NCBI GenBank assembly: GCA_964598425.1
Contig: CAZRBV010000005.1
Location: 1-64,000 of the forward strand
Direction: 5' to 3'
Length of the DNA stretch: 64,000 bases
Source of the DNA: UBA12567 sp964598425
GTDB taxonomy: Bacteria > Planctomycetota > Phycisphaerae > Phycisphaerales > SM1A02
Shown here: piece by piece, positions 34,846 through 44,499 of the stretch
Position numbering within the stretch: the first letter of the stretch is position 1
How the letters are laid out: every line of letters starts with the position of its first letter
Made by a program: the position numbers and the translations under genes
Notes under the pieces: generated by a model
Database searches by the model: none
What the model saw: only the letters and a program-made list of their open reading frames with translations
Told to the model about the DNA's origin: nothing

Positions 34846-35501
34846 GGTGTCGAGTCACCTTCCTCGGCCGTTGCCGTCGCTCCGGAGTCCTGCTCCGAGG
34901 GCGGCGGCTCAGCCGGCTGGGCGGGGCTGGGGGCGGAGCCCTCAGCCGGTAGGGATGGCACCTGGGCGTTTCGTGCCGTCCAGGCGCGATCGATCAGGAG
35001 ACGCTGTTCGGCAGCACCGAGCAGCGCAATGTATTCGGCCCCACTCAGGGCCTCATGCTCAGTTATGCCGGGTATGAGCCCCATGTGAACCAGTTCTCGG
35101 GTGCAATATCTCGGAGTCGCCCCAAAGAGCTGCATTGATAGACCACCCCGCACATCCAGTATGTGGCACAGGCAGACCGCAACAAAGCCCATTTCAACCG
35201 ATTCATTGGGGGGGAGGGCCTCCGAATCAGCCTGTATCCACCCTTGCTGGATCGCGGCCTGCCATCTTGCTGCCCATGAATCTCCTGCAGGCACCTCTGA
35301 GAGCAGAAGAAGCCCGTGCACGGCATCGTCATTGGTGGTAACGGCCTGCGTTTCCAGTGCGTCCCAGAAATCCAGTGAGTCATCGGCAGTCGGAAACTGG
35401 GCGGCGGCCGGGGAGTCAACCGTTGTGCGGTCCATGAGTCCGCATCCGGCGAGGCCCAGCATGGTTGTCAACATGGCTCCAGTCATGAATTCAGAATGCA
35501 T
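34842..35501 (-). CDS. Lipoprotein between porin and FecR genes
   Basis: The start at 35501 has GGAGGT 8 bases upstream and yields a signal peptide with lipobox LAGC (Cys20). The 219-residue product has an Ala/Glu-rich helical body with three Cys in a C-L-C and R-Y-C context, then a Pro/Ala/Glu tail (180-219). No family was recognised. It overlaps the end of the porin gene by 11 bases and the FecR gene start by 4, so it is part of the same signalling/export unit. Confidence 0.7.
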   Translation of the reverse strand: MHSEFMTGAMLTTMLGLAGCGLMDRTTVDSPAAAQFPTADDSLDFWDALETQAVTTNDDAVHGLLLLSEVPAGDSWAARWQAAIQQGWIQADSEALPPNESVEMGFVAVCLCHILDVRGGLSMQLFGATPRYCTRELVHMGLIPGITEHEALSGAEYIALLGAAEQRLLIDRAWTARNAQVPSLPAEGSAPSPAQPAEPPPSEQDSGATATAEEGDSTP

Positions 35502-36957
35502 AGGTGACACCTCCATAGAGGAACTGCCGCACCTGATCGATCGGTTCCGGGTTGCCCCCATTGGGGATGAAAAGGCCGTATCGGACATTGAAACTCACAT
35601 CGCTTGTGACGCTCCAGTCCATGCGGAGATCGCACTCCCAGCCCACGAATCGGCTTGGTGTAGACGGGGCAGATATCGGGGCGCTTGCAGTTGTCTTCCC
35701 GAATGCGAAGAAATCGACGCCGACGCGAAGGTCGTCTGGCCGCCTGGGGTCAATCGGGATTGCTGTACTTGCCCCAACCCTCGCCATGAGCAGATTCGTC
35801 ATGCTCGGCGCCAGGGCGAGGCCTGTGTTGATGTAGCCGAGGCTGTTGAATGCGTTGTCGGGAGATCCGGGCCAGTTGCCGCCGATGGTTGCCGAGCTTG
35901 AAAGACGATCCCCGTCACCCGTGCCAAAGCCAAGCGTGGCTTCGATTCGCGTGCTCTGATGATCATTCAGCAGATACATCATGTTCAGAACGCCTGCCCA
36001 GGCATCGATATCTTCATCGGTCTGAAGCGGTCCACTGACCGCGACAATTGGTGTTGACTTTCCGGTACCTGTTTCGTGGCACAGCTCCAGGGTGTACAGG
36101 AACTGATTGCCGATCGATCCGTCGGTGCCGAATGAGAGGTACTGAGAGTCGTACTGAAACTCCGTAGCGCCGAAGAAGGGAAGTACCACACTGTCATTGT
36201 TGTGATCGGTCTGAGCGAAGTATGAGACGTACGGCGCGAACTCAGGGGACACCTCGTACTGACCGCGGACTCCCCAGACGTGTCGATTTGTGTCGGTGTC
36301 GTAGTTGGGGCGGCTCACATCGAAGTCGTACAGGCCACTTCGAGCTGAAACACCTACGACACCCTCGATGGAAATCGCTTCCCACTCGGCCTGGATCTTG
36401 GCTCCATAGATGTCGTTGCTCCAGACGAGCCCGGAGTTCCAACTGATGAACTGTCGACCTGCCCGAACCGTAAGCCCAAGCGGGCCTGCGGCGCCCTCGT
36501 TGGCTCGCTGCCAGTCGGCCAGATCGAACTGATACCAGTACCGGTTTCCGATCGGATCAAGCCAACCTTCGTTCGCATTGCCGCTGTTGTAATAGTCGCT
36601 GTACAGAAAGCGGAGATTGCCGAAGAAACGGTGCCCGCCAGCGATGACCGTCTGGAGATACACGTTGGCTTCATACTGCCGCAGACCGTACGGTTCGAAA
36701 TTGGCGTCATCCAACTTCGCCCACCCGAAGCGAAGTGAGGCGCCATAGTCGAGGGTCAGCTGCTCTCCGAGCGTCTGGCCTCGATGATCGGCGAGTCGCC
36801 GGTCGATTTCTTCGTCGAGCATCTGCTGCTCGATTCGATTGAGCAGAGCCGATTCGCGGTTCTGTGCGGTGGCTGGCACCGACCATGAGCCGATCAGCAG
36901 CGCCACGATGGCAGTCTGGGCTGCCGAACCTGAGAATATGACTGGTCGTTCTGGCAC
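35491..36957 (-). CDS. Outer-membrane beta-barrel protein, alginate-export-like porin
   Basis: The GTG at 36957 was chosen because GAGGAG lies 6 bases before it; an upstream in-frame ATG at 36993 has no such site. The 488-residue product has a signal peptide ending near ATA-QN, a short coiled segment (RIEQQMLDEEIDRRL), then a transmembrane barrel of amphipathic strands ending in the C-terminal aromatic YGGVTYAF. Phrases such as GLTVRAGRQFISWNSGLVW resemble the AlgE/alginate-export porin family. It is first in a run with a lipoprotein, FecR protein, cyclase, phosphatase and polymerase, so it could be an exit or uptake channel for the polymer or a sensed solute (inference). Confidence 0.8.
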   Translation of the reverse strand: MPERPVIFSGSAAQTAIVALLIGSWSVPATAQNRESALLNRIEQQMLDEEIDRRLADHRGQTLGEQLTLDYGASLRFGWAKLDDANFEPYGLRQYEANVYLQTVIAGGHRFFGNLRFLYSDYYNSGNANEGWLDPIGNRYWYQFDLADWQRANEGAAGPLGLTVRAGRQFISWNSGLVWSNDIYGAKIQAEWEAISIEGVVGVSARSGLYDFDVSRPNYDTDTNRHVWGVRGQYEVSPEFAPYVSYFAQTDHNNDSVVLPFFGATEFQYDSQYLSFGTDGSIGNQFLYTLELCHETGTGKSTPIVAVSGPLQTDEDIDAWAGVLNMMYLLNDHQSTRIEATLGFGTGDGDRLSSSATIGGNWPGSPDNAFNSLGYINTGLALAPSMTNLLMARVGASTAIPIDPRRPDDLRVGVDFFAFGKTTASAPISAPSTPSRFVGWECDLRMDWSVTSDVSFNVRYGLFIPNGGNPEPIDQVRQFLYGGVTYAF

Positions 36958-37104
36958 GTGGTCTCCTCTCGTGGTGAGGGGGGAGAGCCCCATGTGGAGG
37001 CAGACCCTGGGGGGAGCATTCCACCCCTACAGGGTCGCCGGGGAGTCTAACCAGTCTGTGGAATGACGTGGCACGCGATCGGTTTCCATGCGACCATGTA
37101 CAGC

Positions 37105-37845
37105 ATGAGACTGATCGTGACCGGAATCGGAGATGCATTCAGCGCCCTGCACTACGGATCCAGCGGCATCATTGATGGTGGCTGCGGTCTGGTGGCCATC
37201 GACTGCCCCGGTGCGGTGCTTGCGATGTACCGATCTGCGGCAGCGAGAAGCGGAGTCGAGGTGACATTTGAGCACGTCGATGACATCATTCTCACCCACC
37301 TGCATGGCGACCACAGCAATGGGCTGGAGACAATTGGTTTCGCACGACGCTACGCGGCGAGCCAGATCATCCGCCCGAGATTGCACGCGCTTCCTGAGGT
37401 TCTGGATCGCGTGTGGGAGAAGCTCGCGCCAGCCATGGACGGGGCAGCTCAGGGAGGCGAGCCGAGCACACTCGAGGACTACTTCGATCCGAGGCCGCTC
37501 GATCCCGAAGGCGCGGTGCAAATCGGAGGGATGGATGTGCGATGCCGCCGAACGCAGCACTCCATACCGACGGCCGGGCTTCTATTGAGAGCCGCAACCG
37601 GCACGCTGGGCTGGAGTGGCGACACGCAGTTTGAACAGGCCCATATCGACTGGCTGGCCGAGGCAGATTGCATTGTGCACGAGTGCGGAGGGGGCGATAC
37701 GCATACGAAGTGGGAGGAACTTGATGCCCTCCCAGCCGAGATCAAGTCTCGGATCCGTCTCATTCATCGGCCCGACTCTGCCGTGGATCCGGGGGGCGTT
37801 ATGAGGCCCCTCACCGAGGGCGAGGTGATCGACATCCACGGGTGA
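37105..37845 (+). CDS. Metallo-beta-lactamase-fold hydrolase
   Basis: The start at 37105 (MRLIVTGIGDAFSA) is the likely one; ATGs at 37063 and 37096 lie in frame without a clear ribosome site. The 246-residue product has the zinc-binding THLHGDHSNG motif, a later His in RTQHSIPTAG, an Asp in LGWSGDTQF and a final His near IHRPDSA, so both metal sites appear intact. The family includes lactonases, RNase Z-like and phosphodiesterase-like hydrolases; the substrate is not predictable. It stands alone, 67 bp before gcvP on the same strand, and divergent from the porin gene. Confidence 0.85.
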   Translation: MRLIVTGIGDAFSALHYGSSGIIDGGCGLVAIDCPGAVLAMYRSAAARSGVEVTFEHVDDIILTHLHGDHSNGLETIGFARRYAASQIIRPRLHALPEVLDRVWEKLAPAMDGAAQGGEPSTLEDYFDPRPLDPEGAVQIGGMDVRCRRTQHSIPTAGLLLRAATGTLGWSGDTQFEQAHIDWLAEADCIVHECGGGDTHTKWEELDALPAEIKSRIRLIHRPDSAVDPGGVMRPLTEGEVIDIHG

Positions 37846-37912
37846 ACATGGCTGGGGTTTGACTACAATGGGTCGCTTTCAGGATGAACCAGCGACTCAT
37901 CGGGAGAACCCA

Positions 37913-40813
37913 ATGGAGCAGTGTATGGCCGAGGAATTGAACCACCACCAACGCGACGCTGCAGGCCGCGGTGACGATGCTGTGTTTCTCGATCGTCACG
38001 TCGGCCCCGACGCGCGGGACCTGGCCACGATGCTGGAGGCCATCGGGTGCGCGTCTCTCGATGAGGTGATGTATGGCGCCATGCCCGATGACATCCGCAC
38101 GGCACCCGAACCATCCGCGCCTCCGTGGTCTGAAACCGAAGCGTTGAGCATGATCCGTGCCTGCGCCGATCGCAATCAGGTCGTCCGCTCGGCGATCGGA
38201 ATGGGCTATCACGACACGATCGTCCCGCCGGTGATTCAACGATCGATTCTTGAGAATCCAAATTGGTATACGCAGTACACGCCGTATCAGAGTGAGATCT
38301 CACAAGGTCGGCTGGAGGCCCTGCTGAACTACCAGACGATGGTCGCCGATCTCACCGGCCTGCCTGTTGCAAACGCATCGCTACTCGATGAGTCGACCGC
38401 TGCAGCAGAGGCAATGCTGATGTGCCGGCAGATAGCGGGCAGCAATCGATCGAAGTTCATTGTTTCGAGTACTTGCCATACACAGACTTTGGCAGTGCTG
38501 CGCGGACGCGCTGCGCCGCTCGGCATTGAGCTGCTGGAGGTGGATCTCTCGGCAGCGCTTCCCAGCTTCGACGATGCCTTCGGTGTCCTGGTGCAGTCCC
38601 CCGACACATTCGGCATCGTGCATGACTGGCGGGCACTGACGGCCGCGGCGGCCCAAGCTGGCGCCGTCCCGGTGATGTCTGCAGACCCACTCTCCCTCAC
38701 GCTGATGAGGCCCCCTGGTGAGATGGGGTTCGACATCGCGGTTGGATCAATGCAGCGGTTTGGGGTTCCGATGGGTTTCGGCGGCCCCCACGCAGCCTAT
38801 ATGGCAGTGCGGCAGCCGTACGTCCGCAAGATGCCGGGGCGACTGATCGGTGTCTCACGCGACGCCGTCGGAACGATGGCGCTTCGCATGGCGATTCAGA
38901 CTCGGGAACAGCACATTCGCCGAGATCGGGCGACAAGCAATATCTGCACCGCTCAGGTGCTGCTCGCCATCATGGCGGGGATGTACGCGGTATGGCACGG
39001 CCCCTCGGGGCTCCGTCGGATCGCCGAACGTGTGCGTACGCACACCGGGCGTTTGGCCTCCGGGCTTGAAGGGTGTGGCATATCGATCGAACAGGGGACT
39101 CGGTTCGACACGGTCACAGTTCACGCCAGCAGCGACGCAGAGGCCGATGGCATGGTGCAGCGGGCGCTTGATTCCGGATTCAATATCCGTCGGTACACGA
39201 ACCAGCCATCGATCGGTGTCTCGCTGGATGAGACGACGGTAGATCAGGACGTCGAGGCGATTTTGACTGCCATTGCACCCGGCGCGGTTCCTGGAACATG
39301 TGAACCTCTTGAAGAAGGCATGTCTCGCTCCAGCGGGTATCTGATCGATGAAGTCTTCAATTCACACCATAGTGAGACTGAGATGCTGCGCTACATCACG
39401 AGACTGCAGTCGCGTGATCTGTCGCTGGCGCACTCAATGATCCCGCTTGGGTCCTGCACCATGAAACTCAATGCAACCTCAGAGTTGATCCCGGTCAGTT
39501 GGCCTGAGTTTGCCCGCATGCACCCCTTCGCACCCCGCTCGCAGTGGTCTGGCTACGAGGAATTGATCAGCGGGCTTGAGCAGCGACTGCTGGATCTCAC
39601 AGGCTTTGACGGTGTTTCGCTGCAGCCCAACGCGGGTTCGCAGGGCGAGTATGCGGGGCTGCTGACAATCAGCGCCTGGCATCGTTCCCGCGGAGACGAT
39701 GACCGCCGTGTGTGCCTGATTCCCATGTCGGCGCACGGAACGAACCCCGCAAGCGCTGTGATGGCCGGGTTTGAAGTTGTTCCGGTGTCGTGCGATGACG
39801 GTGATATCTCACTTGTCGATCTTGAAGCGAAGATAGAGGTCCACCGTGATCGACTCGGCGCCATCATGATCACCTACCCATCGACACACGGTGTGTTTGA
39901 GGGGACGATTCGCCACATTTGCGAACGTGTGCATGAGGCTGGCGGGCAGGTCTATCTGGACGGGGCCAATCTCAATGCGATGCTTGGGCACGCAAGGCCG
40001 GGCGATATCGGTGCGGATGTGTGCCATCTGAATCTCCACAAGACGTTTGCCATTCCGCATGGCGGCGGGGGCCCTGGCGTCGGGCCAATTGTCGCGGCGG
40101 CGCATTTGTGCCCATTCCTGCCGGGCCATCCGGTCGTGTCGCCGTCCAGGTCGGAGGGTCAGGCGATCGAACCGGTCTCTGGGGCACCGTGGGGCAGTGC
40201 CAGCATCCTTCCGGTGTCATGGATGTACATCATGATGATGGGGGACATTGGTCTGGCCCACGCCTCTTCGGTGGCCGTGCTTGCGGCAAACTACATGGCA
40301 AAGCGACTGGAGTCGCACTACGACGTGTTGTTCCGCAACGAGGTTGGTTTCTGCGCTCATGAATTCATCATCGACCTTCGTCCGTTTGATCGCAGTGCCG
40401 GCATCAAGCCCGACGATGTCGCGAAGCGGCTCATGGATTATGGATTCCACGCGCCGACCATGTCGTGGCCTGTCGCGGGGACGCTCATGATTGAGCCGAC
40501 AGAGAGCGAATCGCTCGCCGAACTTGATCGATACTGTGACGCCTTGATCGCGATCCGCGGCGAGATCGCGGCGATTGAATCCGGTGAAGCCGACCGAGAA
40601 GACAATGTTCTACGGAACGCGCCGCACTCGCTTCAGGTGATGACGGCCGATACATGGTCGCACCCGTACAGCAGATCCCAGGCAGCGTGGCCTTTGTCCT
40701 GGCTGCGGCAGCGCAAGTTCTGGCCGCCGGTAGCGCGAGTAGACAATCCGTGGGGTGATCGCAATCTGGCATGCACGTGTGCCGGAATGGCAGAGTACGA
40801 GTCGACTGAGTGA
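37913..40813 (+). CDS. gcvP: Glycine dehydrogenase (glycine cleavage system P protein)
   Basis: The product is a 966-residue PLP enzyme that decarboxylates glycine and passes the aminomethyl group to the H protein. The start at 37913 has GGGAGA 6 bases upstream. The single-chain form (N- and C-halves fused) is complete. It includes TSNICTAQVLLA, MKLNATSELIPVSWPEF, and the PLP-lysine motif HLNLHKTFAIPHGGGGPG near the C-terminal third, then WPVAGTLMIEPTESES. Length matches E. coli GcvP (957). No gcvT or gcvH is near, so these are elsewhere. It is convergent with serA, placing two serine/glycine one-carbon enzymes side by side. Confidence 0.96.
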   Translation: MEQCMAEELNHHQRDAAGRGDDAVFLDRHVGPDARDLATMLEAIGCASLDEVMYGAMPDDIRTAPEPSAPPWSETEALSMIRACADRNQVVRSAIGMGYHDTIVPPVIQRSILENPNWYTQYTPYQSEISQGRLEALLNYQTMVADLTGLPVANASLLDESTAAAEAMLMCRQIAGSNRSKFIVSSTCHTQTLAVLRGRAAPLGIELLEVDLSAALPSFDDAFGVLVQSPDTFGIVHDWRALTAAAAQAGAVPVMSADPLSLTLMRPPGEMGFDIAVGSMQRFGVPMGFGGPHAAYMAVRQPYVRKMPGRLIGVSRDAVGTMALRMAIQTREQHIRRDRATSNICTAQVLLAIMAGMYAVWHGPSGLRRIAERVRTHTGRLASGLEGCGISIEQGTRFDTVTVHASSDAEADGMVQRALDSGFNIRRYTNQPSIGVSLDETTVDQDVEAILTAIAPGAVPGTCEPLEEGMSRSSGYLIDEVFNSHHSETEMLRYITRLQSRDLSLAHSMIPLGSCTMKLNATSELIPVSWPEFARMHPFAPRSQWSGYEELISGLEQRLLDLTGFDGVSLQPNAGSQGEYAGLLTISAWHRSRGDDDRRVCLIPMSAHGTNPASAVMAGFEVVPVSCDDGDISLVDLEAKIEVHRDRLGAIMITYPSTHGVFEGTIRHICERVHEAGGQVYLDGANLNAMLGHARPGDIGADVCHLNLHKTFAIPHGGGGPGVGPIVAAAHLCPFLPGHPVVSPSRSEGQAIEPVSGAPWGSASILPVSWMYIMMMGDIGLAHASSVAVLAANYMAKRLESHYDVLFRNEVGFCAHEFIIDLRPFDRSAGIKPDDVAKRLMDYGFHAPTMSWPVAGTLMIEPTESESLAELDRYCDALIAIRGEIAAIESGEADREDNVLRNAPHSLQVMTADTWSHPYSRSQAAWPLSWLRQRKFWPPVARVDNPWGDRNLACTCAGMAEYESTE

Positions 40814-40831
40814 GCGGCGCGGCCGGTGAAT

Positions 40832-42040
40832 CTACCCGTGCAGGATCCGCAACCGGATCGTTTCAGGCATTGCGGAGATTCGTTTCTCCATGACGCTTCG
40901 ATCAATCGGATCGACATCGAGAATGACGTACGACAGTTCGCCCTGACTCTGAAGGTATTCGGCGTGAATGTTCGCGCCTGACTCGGCGATGATTGCGTGC
41001 AGGCCGCTGAGTACGCCCGGCACATTCTTATGAAAGTGCAGGATCCGGCAGTGGTCCGGATGATGGTCCGGGAGATCAACTTCTGGAATATTGACCGCCG
41101 AAGTCGTGGTCCCGGTTTCTTTGAACCGCTGCAGCTTGCGAGCAACGTCCTCTGCGATCTGAGCCTGCGCTTCTTCGGTGCTGCCACCGACGTGGGGCGT
41201 GAGAATCACATTGGGAATCCCTGCAAGGGGGCAGGCAAAGGCTTCGTCGTTGGAGCGGGGCTCCTCTGGGAAAACGTCCAGGGCGGCGCCGCCAACATGA
41301 CCCGATGAAATGGACTCGGCAAGGGCATCGAGATCGACCACACTTCCCCTCGCATTGTTGATGATGGACGCGCCGGGTTTCATTTTCTGCAGCTGAGCAG
41401 GGCCGATGAGATGACGCGTCACTGGCGTGGCAGGCACATGCAGAGTGACAACATCGGACGAAGCGAGCAACTCGTCAAGCGAGGCGCATGCCTGTGCGTT
41501 CCCCAGTGCCATGCGGGGAAGGATGTCGTAGTACATCACCCGCATACCGAATGCTTCAGCGAGCACCGAGACTTGCGAACCAATGTGGCCGTACCCGACG
41601 ATCCCGACTGTGCGGCCCCGCACTTCGTGGGCACCAGAGGCGGACTTGCGCCAATGACCGCCGTGAAGCTCCATCGATCGATCAATCAGCTTGCGGTTCA
41701 GGGCGATGATTTCTGCGATCGTGATCTCGGCGACGCTTCTGGTATTTGAAAAGGGCGAGTTGAATACTGCGATACCTGCAGCCGCGGCCGCGTTGAGGTC
41801 CACCTGATTGGTTCCGATGCAGAAACATCCGATTGCCTCAAGGGACGGCACCGCGGCGACTACTTCGGCGGGAACACGGCTCTTGGATCGAATCCCCAGA
41901 AATCGAACGCCCTGCAGCGCATCGATCAGGGCGTCGCCAGTCAGTGCGGTGTCGATTCGCTCAACTGTCATTCCTGCGACGGACAGTCCATCGTCGGCGT
42001 GCGAATGGATGCGTTCAAGAAGCAGCGCGTCGGCGGCCAT
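40832..42040 (-). CDS. serA: D-3-phosphoglycerate dehydrogenase
   Basis: The 402-residue product catalyses the first step of serine synthesis, oxidising 3-phosphoglycerate with NAD. It has the E. coli-type layout. The substrate domain has AIGCFCIGTNQVDLNAAA, the NAD site GYGHIGSQ, the catalytic Arg in NNARGSVVD, the Glu in FPEEP and the His in LTPHVGGSTEEAQ. A C-terminal ACT domain (about 330-402) probably senses serine for feedback inhibition, as in the E. coli enzyme. It begins one base after the stop of the metallopeptidase gene, so the two share an operon. Confidence 0.95.
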   Translation of the reverse strand: MAADALLLERIHSHADDGLSVAGMTVERIDTALTGDALIDALQGVRFLGIRSKSRVPAEVVAAVPSLEAIGCFCIGTNQVDLNAAAAAGIAVFNSPFSNTRSVAEITIAEIIALNRKLIDRSMELHGGHWRKSASGAHEVRGRTVGIVGYGHIGSQVSVLAEAFGMRVMYYDILPRMALGNAQACASLDELLASSDVVTLHVPATPVTRHLIGPAQLQKMKPGASIINNARGSVVDLDALAESISSGHVGGAALDVFPEEPRSNDEAFACPLAGIPNVILTPHVGGSTEEAQAQIAEDVARKLQRFKETGTTTSAVNIPEVDLPDHHPDHCRILHFHKNVPGVLSGLHAIIAESGANIHAEYLQSQGELSYVILDVDPIDRSVMEKRISAMPETIRLRILHG

Positions 42041-42041
42041 G

Positions 42042-43997
42042 TCAGGAATGCTCCCTCAGTCGTGTGCATGCAGCGAGGGCGTCTTCACCCAGTACCGTGG
42101 CATCGATTCCGGACCCCACAGCTATTCGCATCCAGGCATCCGGCGTGACTTGCCCGATGGCGCAGATGCGATGGGTTTCTGCTGACAGATCCCGACCATG
42201 CACATGTGTCCGAATCTGGTGGCTGATGATGTGTCCAAGCGCATAGTCGGCCAAGTAAAGCGGATACCCGATCATGTGCTGGTATGCGGCGAGTGTTGCG
42301 TAGGGGTCCGCTCCGAGGTACTCGGCGTAGTACCGCGTCCACAGGTCATCAGCGATGCGGAGCACTTCTTCGCGGAGCGACTCGGCACGTGCTGTCGGGT
42401 TTGCGTAGAGCCATCTCCATGCGTGCAGTTCCAGCAGCGCCGGACCAGCAATCTGGCAGGCCTCGAGCATTGTCTGGGCAGCGGCATAATCGGCATCGCG
42501 CTGCGAGTCGACTTCGATACCGAGAACCCGTGGTGCCAGCGCTTGGTACAAGAACGCGAATGCCTCGGTACAGGCAGTGTTTGGAACGCCGCGAAGCGCG
42601 GGCCGGGGAACAAAGTGGGTGGAGCAGAGTTGTTCCAGATTATGCCCAAGCTCGTGCATGGCCGTATCGAAACCATCCCATCCGAGTTGATCATCGAGGC
42701 TGTTTGTTCGAAGCCATGCGTTGTATTCAGGGAGACGGGGCCTCATGGCATGGCCCGCTCCACGGGCGATCTCCACTTGAACACGGCTTCCAAGGAAGTT
42801 GGCAGCGCCAAGGGGGAATCCGAGCCCGGTCAGCACCTCGGGCAGCGCGAGTTGGAGGCCTCGGTGATCACCGAACTTCGCCTTGACTAAGGCGTTCAAC
42901 TCGTCAACGGGCTGTGATGGCACGATCTCATCGAAGTAGATGTCATGGGCTTCCGGTTGGCGGCCGAGTCGATCGGCGACCAGCTCAGTCAAGGGTCCAC
43001 GGGCGGGCGACTCAAGCAGGTCGAGCAGGAGACGCTCAACTGTCATCTCAGGAATCTCCCGGTTCAGATCGAACTTCCGCGCGATGGCGGTCGGATGCTC
43101 TGTGTAATGTTCGTCGTACGCCTTGGCGACGGTAAACATGTCGATCCATCGTTCGTATCGTTCGAGTCCGACCAACTCGCCGGGATCGCTTCCAGCGACT
43201 GTGTTGTCCTTTGGATTCCAGTCGCCAGTGTCCTCGCCATCCATGACGGATTTTGGAATTGTCCCGTCGATGTGACGCCGCATCACCCACATGAGTGCCC
43301 GCTGCGTTTCGAGACCACTGTCATCGGCGTAGCCGCCGCGAATCTCCTCACGAATAAGCCAGTGGGCGAGAAGCTTCCTGTCAGGCTCGAAGGATCGTGT
43401 TCCGTCCGCTGTGACGAGTGTGCCTACCGGAACGTGGAAACCGGATACGAATGTGTCCGCGCGGTGCCCGAGTTCACGGGCGAGATCCGCGACATCTGCC
43501 GGAATGCGAGGACCGAATGATCGGCAGATACGTACAGCGGCCCACTGATCGGCGTCCCATGAGTCGCCGTCTGCCAGCATCGTGTCGAGGTCCGGTCGGT
43601 CGAGATTCAACAGGGCCACAAATGCCAGCTGTTGACGATACAACTGATCGCTCAGATCTGGAGCCGGGTCGAAGGTCGCCAGAATGTCGTCAACCTCGTC
43701 CATTCGCTCGCCTCGGAGATCGGACCAGCGGCGGAGGGTGCGGCGCATTTCGTAGAGGTGGCCGCCGATCTGATCCAAGGCGATCTCCAGCCGATCAACC
43801 AGCGCCTCCAGCTTGCATGCATCGGCGACGAAGTGGTCAAGGCAAAACGCACGCATGGCTTTTTCGTCGCCGTCTTCATCACGCCACCGCTGGCGAACGC
43901 GGTCTATTCCCCTGGATGCCCGCTCTCGGGAGGCTTCGCCATGCCTGGAGACCATCTCATCGAGCAGTGTGGTGGTTGTCGCTGTGCCTGTTGTCAT
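42042..43997 (-). CDS. HELGH zinc metallopeptidase (M3/M2-like)
   Basis: The 651-residue product has no clear signal peptide, so it is probably cytoplasmic. The catalytic HELGH in TAMHELGHNLEQ is followed 28 residues later by a third ligand Glu in TACTEAFAFLYQ. The protein is largely helical, with an N-terminal 200-residue helical domain of the kind that forms one wall of the M2/M3 oligopeptidase cleft. It likely cleaves small peptides. It overlaps neither neighbour; serA follows after one base. A chagasin-like inhibitor gene lies divergent, 43 bp away, but the inhibitor class acts on cysteine proteases. Confidence 0.85.
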   Translation of the reverse strand: MTTGTATTTTLLDEMVSRHGEASRERASRGIDRVRQRWRDEDGDEKAMRAFCLDHFVADACKLEALVDRLEIALDQIGGHLYEMRRTLRRWSDLRGERMDEVDDILATFDPAPDLSDQLYRQQLAFVALLNLDRPDLDTMLADGDSWDADQWAAVRICRSFGPRIPADVADLARELGHRADTFVSGFHVPVGTLVTADGTRSFEPDRKLLAHWLIREEIRGGYADDSGLETQRALMWVMRRHIDGTIPKSVMDGEDTGDWNPKDNTVAGSDPGELVGLERYERWIDMFTVAKAYDEHYTEHPTAIARKFDLNREIPEMTVERLLLDLLESPARGPLTELVADRLGRQPEAHDIYFDEIVPSQPVDELNALVKAKFGDHRGLQLALPEVLTGLGFPLGAANFLGSRVQVEIARGAGHAMRPRLPEYNAWLRTNSLDDQLGWDGFDTAMHELGHNLEQLCSTHFVPRPALRGVPNTACTEAFAFLYQALAPRVLGIEVDSQRDADYAAAQTMLEACQIAGPALLELHAWRWLYANPTARAESLREEVLRIADDLWTRYYAEYLGADPYATLAAYQHMIGYPLYLADYALGHIISHQIRTHVHGRDLSAETHRICAIGQVTPDAWMRIAVGSGIDATVLGEDALAACTRLREHS

Positions 43998-44040
43998 ATG
44001 GCGGATTCTACGGTCCGCAGCGATTCAGTACACTCGGGCG

Positions 44041-44496
44041 ATGAAGACTCCTCGCAGCGTTTCCACCCTGGTCGTCGGTCTGCTGATCTCGATGCTCTAC
44101 GGGAGTTGTCTCGTGGCATGTAGCTCAGGTTCGGGTCGTTCCGGAACCTCGCGGCATCGCGGCGGGAATGAAGTCGTGGTCGGGCTTGCTGAGGGTGGCG
44201 GTGTGATCGAACTCTCGATTGGGCAGCTGCTGCTCGTGGAGCTTCCCGAGTCACCAAGCTCGGGCCGGGTTTGGCAGATGGTGCGCCGCCCTGATCCCGC
44301 CGTCCTGATGGCGGATGGAAACAGGTACGAGCAGACCGAGGCGGAGAAAGCGGCCGGGGATCTTGTTGGCACGCAGCAGCTTCGGTTCAAGGCGGTTGGG
44401 CCGGGTGAGGCCATTCTCAGTCTGGCCATGGTGCGGCCAGGCGCCGGGCTCGCGCCAAGTGATGAGCGATGGATGGGGCAGATAATCGTCCGGTGA
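44041..44496 (+). CDS. Chagasin/I42-like protease inhibitor lipoprotein
   Basis: The start is at 44041. The 151-residue product has a lipoprotein signal ending LVAC (Cys27). The mature part fits the chagasin fold: IGQLLLVELPESPSSGRVWQ supplies the first loop (the usual NPTTG region is SPSSG), then GTQQLRFKAVGPGEA, and a late Arg-Pro loop (MVRPGAG) with a final Trp. Chagasin-family proteins block papain-like cysteine proteases by inserting three loops into the active site. It may shield the cell from secreted proteases (inference). It ends 3 bp from the convergent SPFH gene. Confidence 0.75.
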   Translation: MKTPRSVSTLVVGLLISMLYGSCLVACSSGSGRSGTSRHRGGNEVVVGLAEGGGVIELSIGQLLLVELPESPSSGRVWQMVRRPDPAVLMADGNRYEQTEAEKAAGDLVGTQQLRFKAVGPGEAILSLAMVRPGAGLAPSDERWMGQIIVR

Positions 44497-44499
44497 TGC

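Noticed and set aside
37845..37912. Possible glycine riboswitch before gcvP
   Set aside because: The 67-bp gap is too short for a glycine riboswitch aptamer and no conserved core was seen.
42198..42890. 230-residue plus frame within the metallopeptidase region
   Set aside because: It is antisense to the HELGH motif gene, with no domain and no ribosome site.
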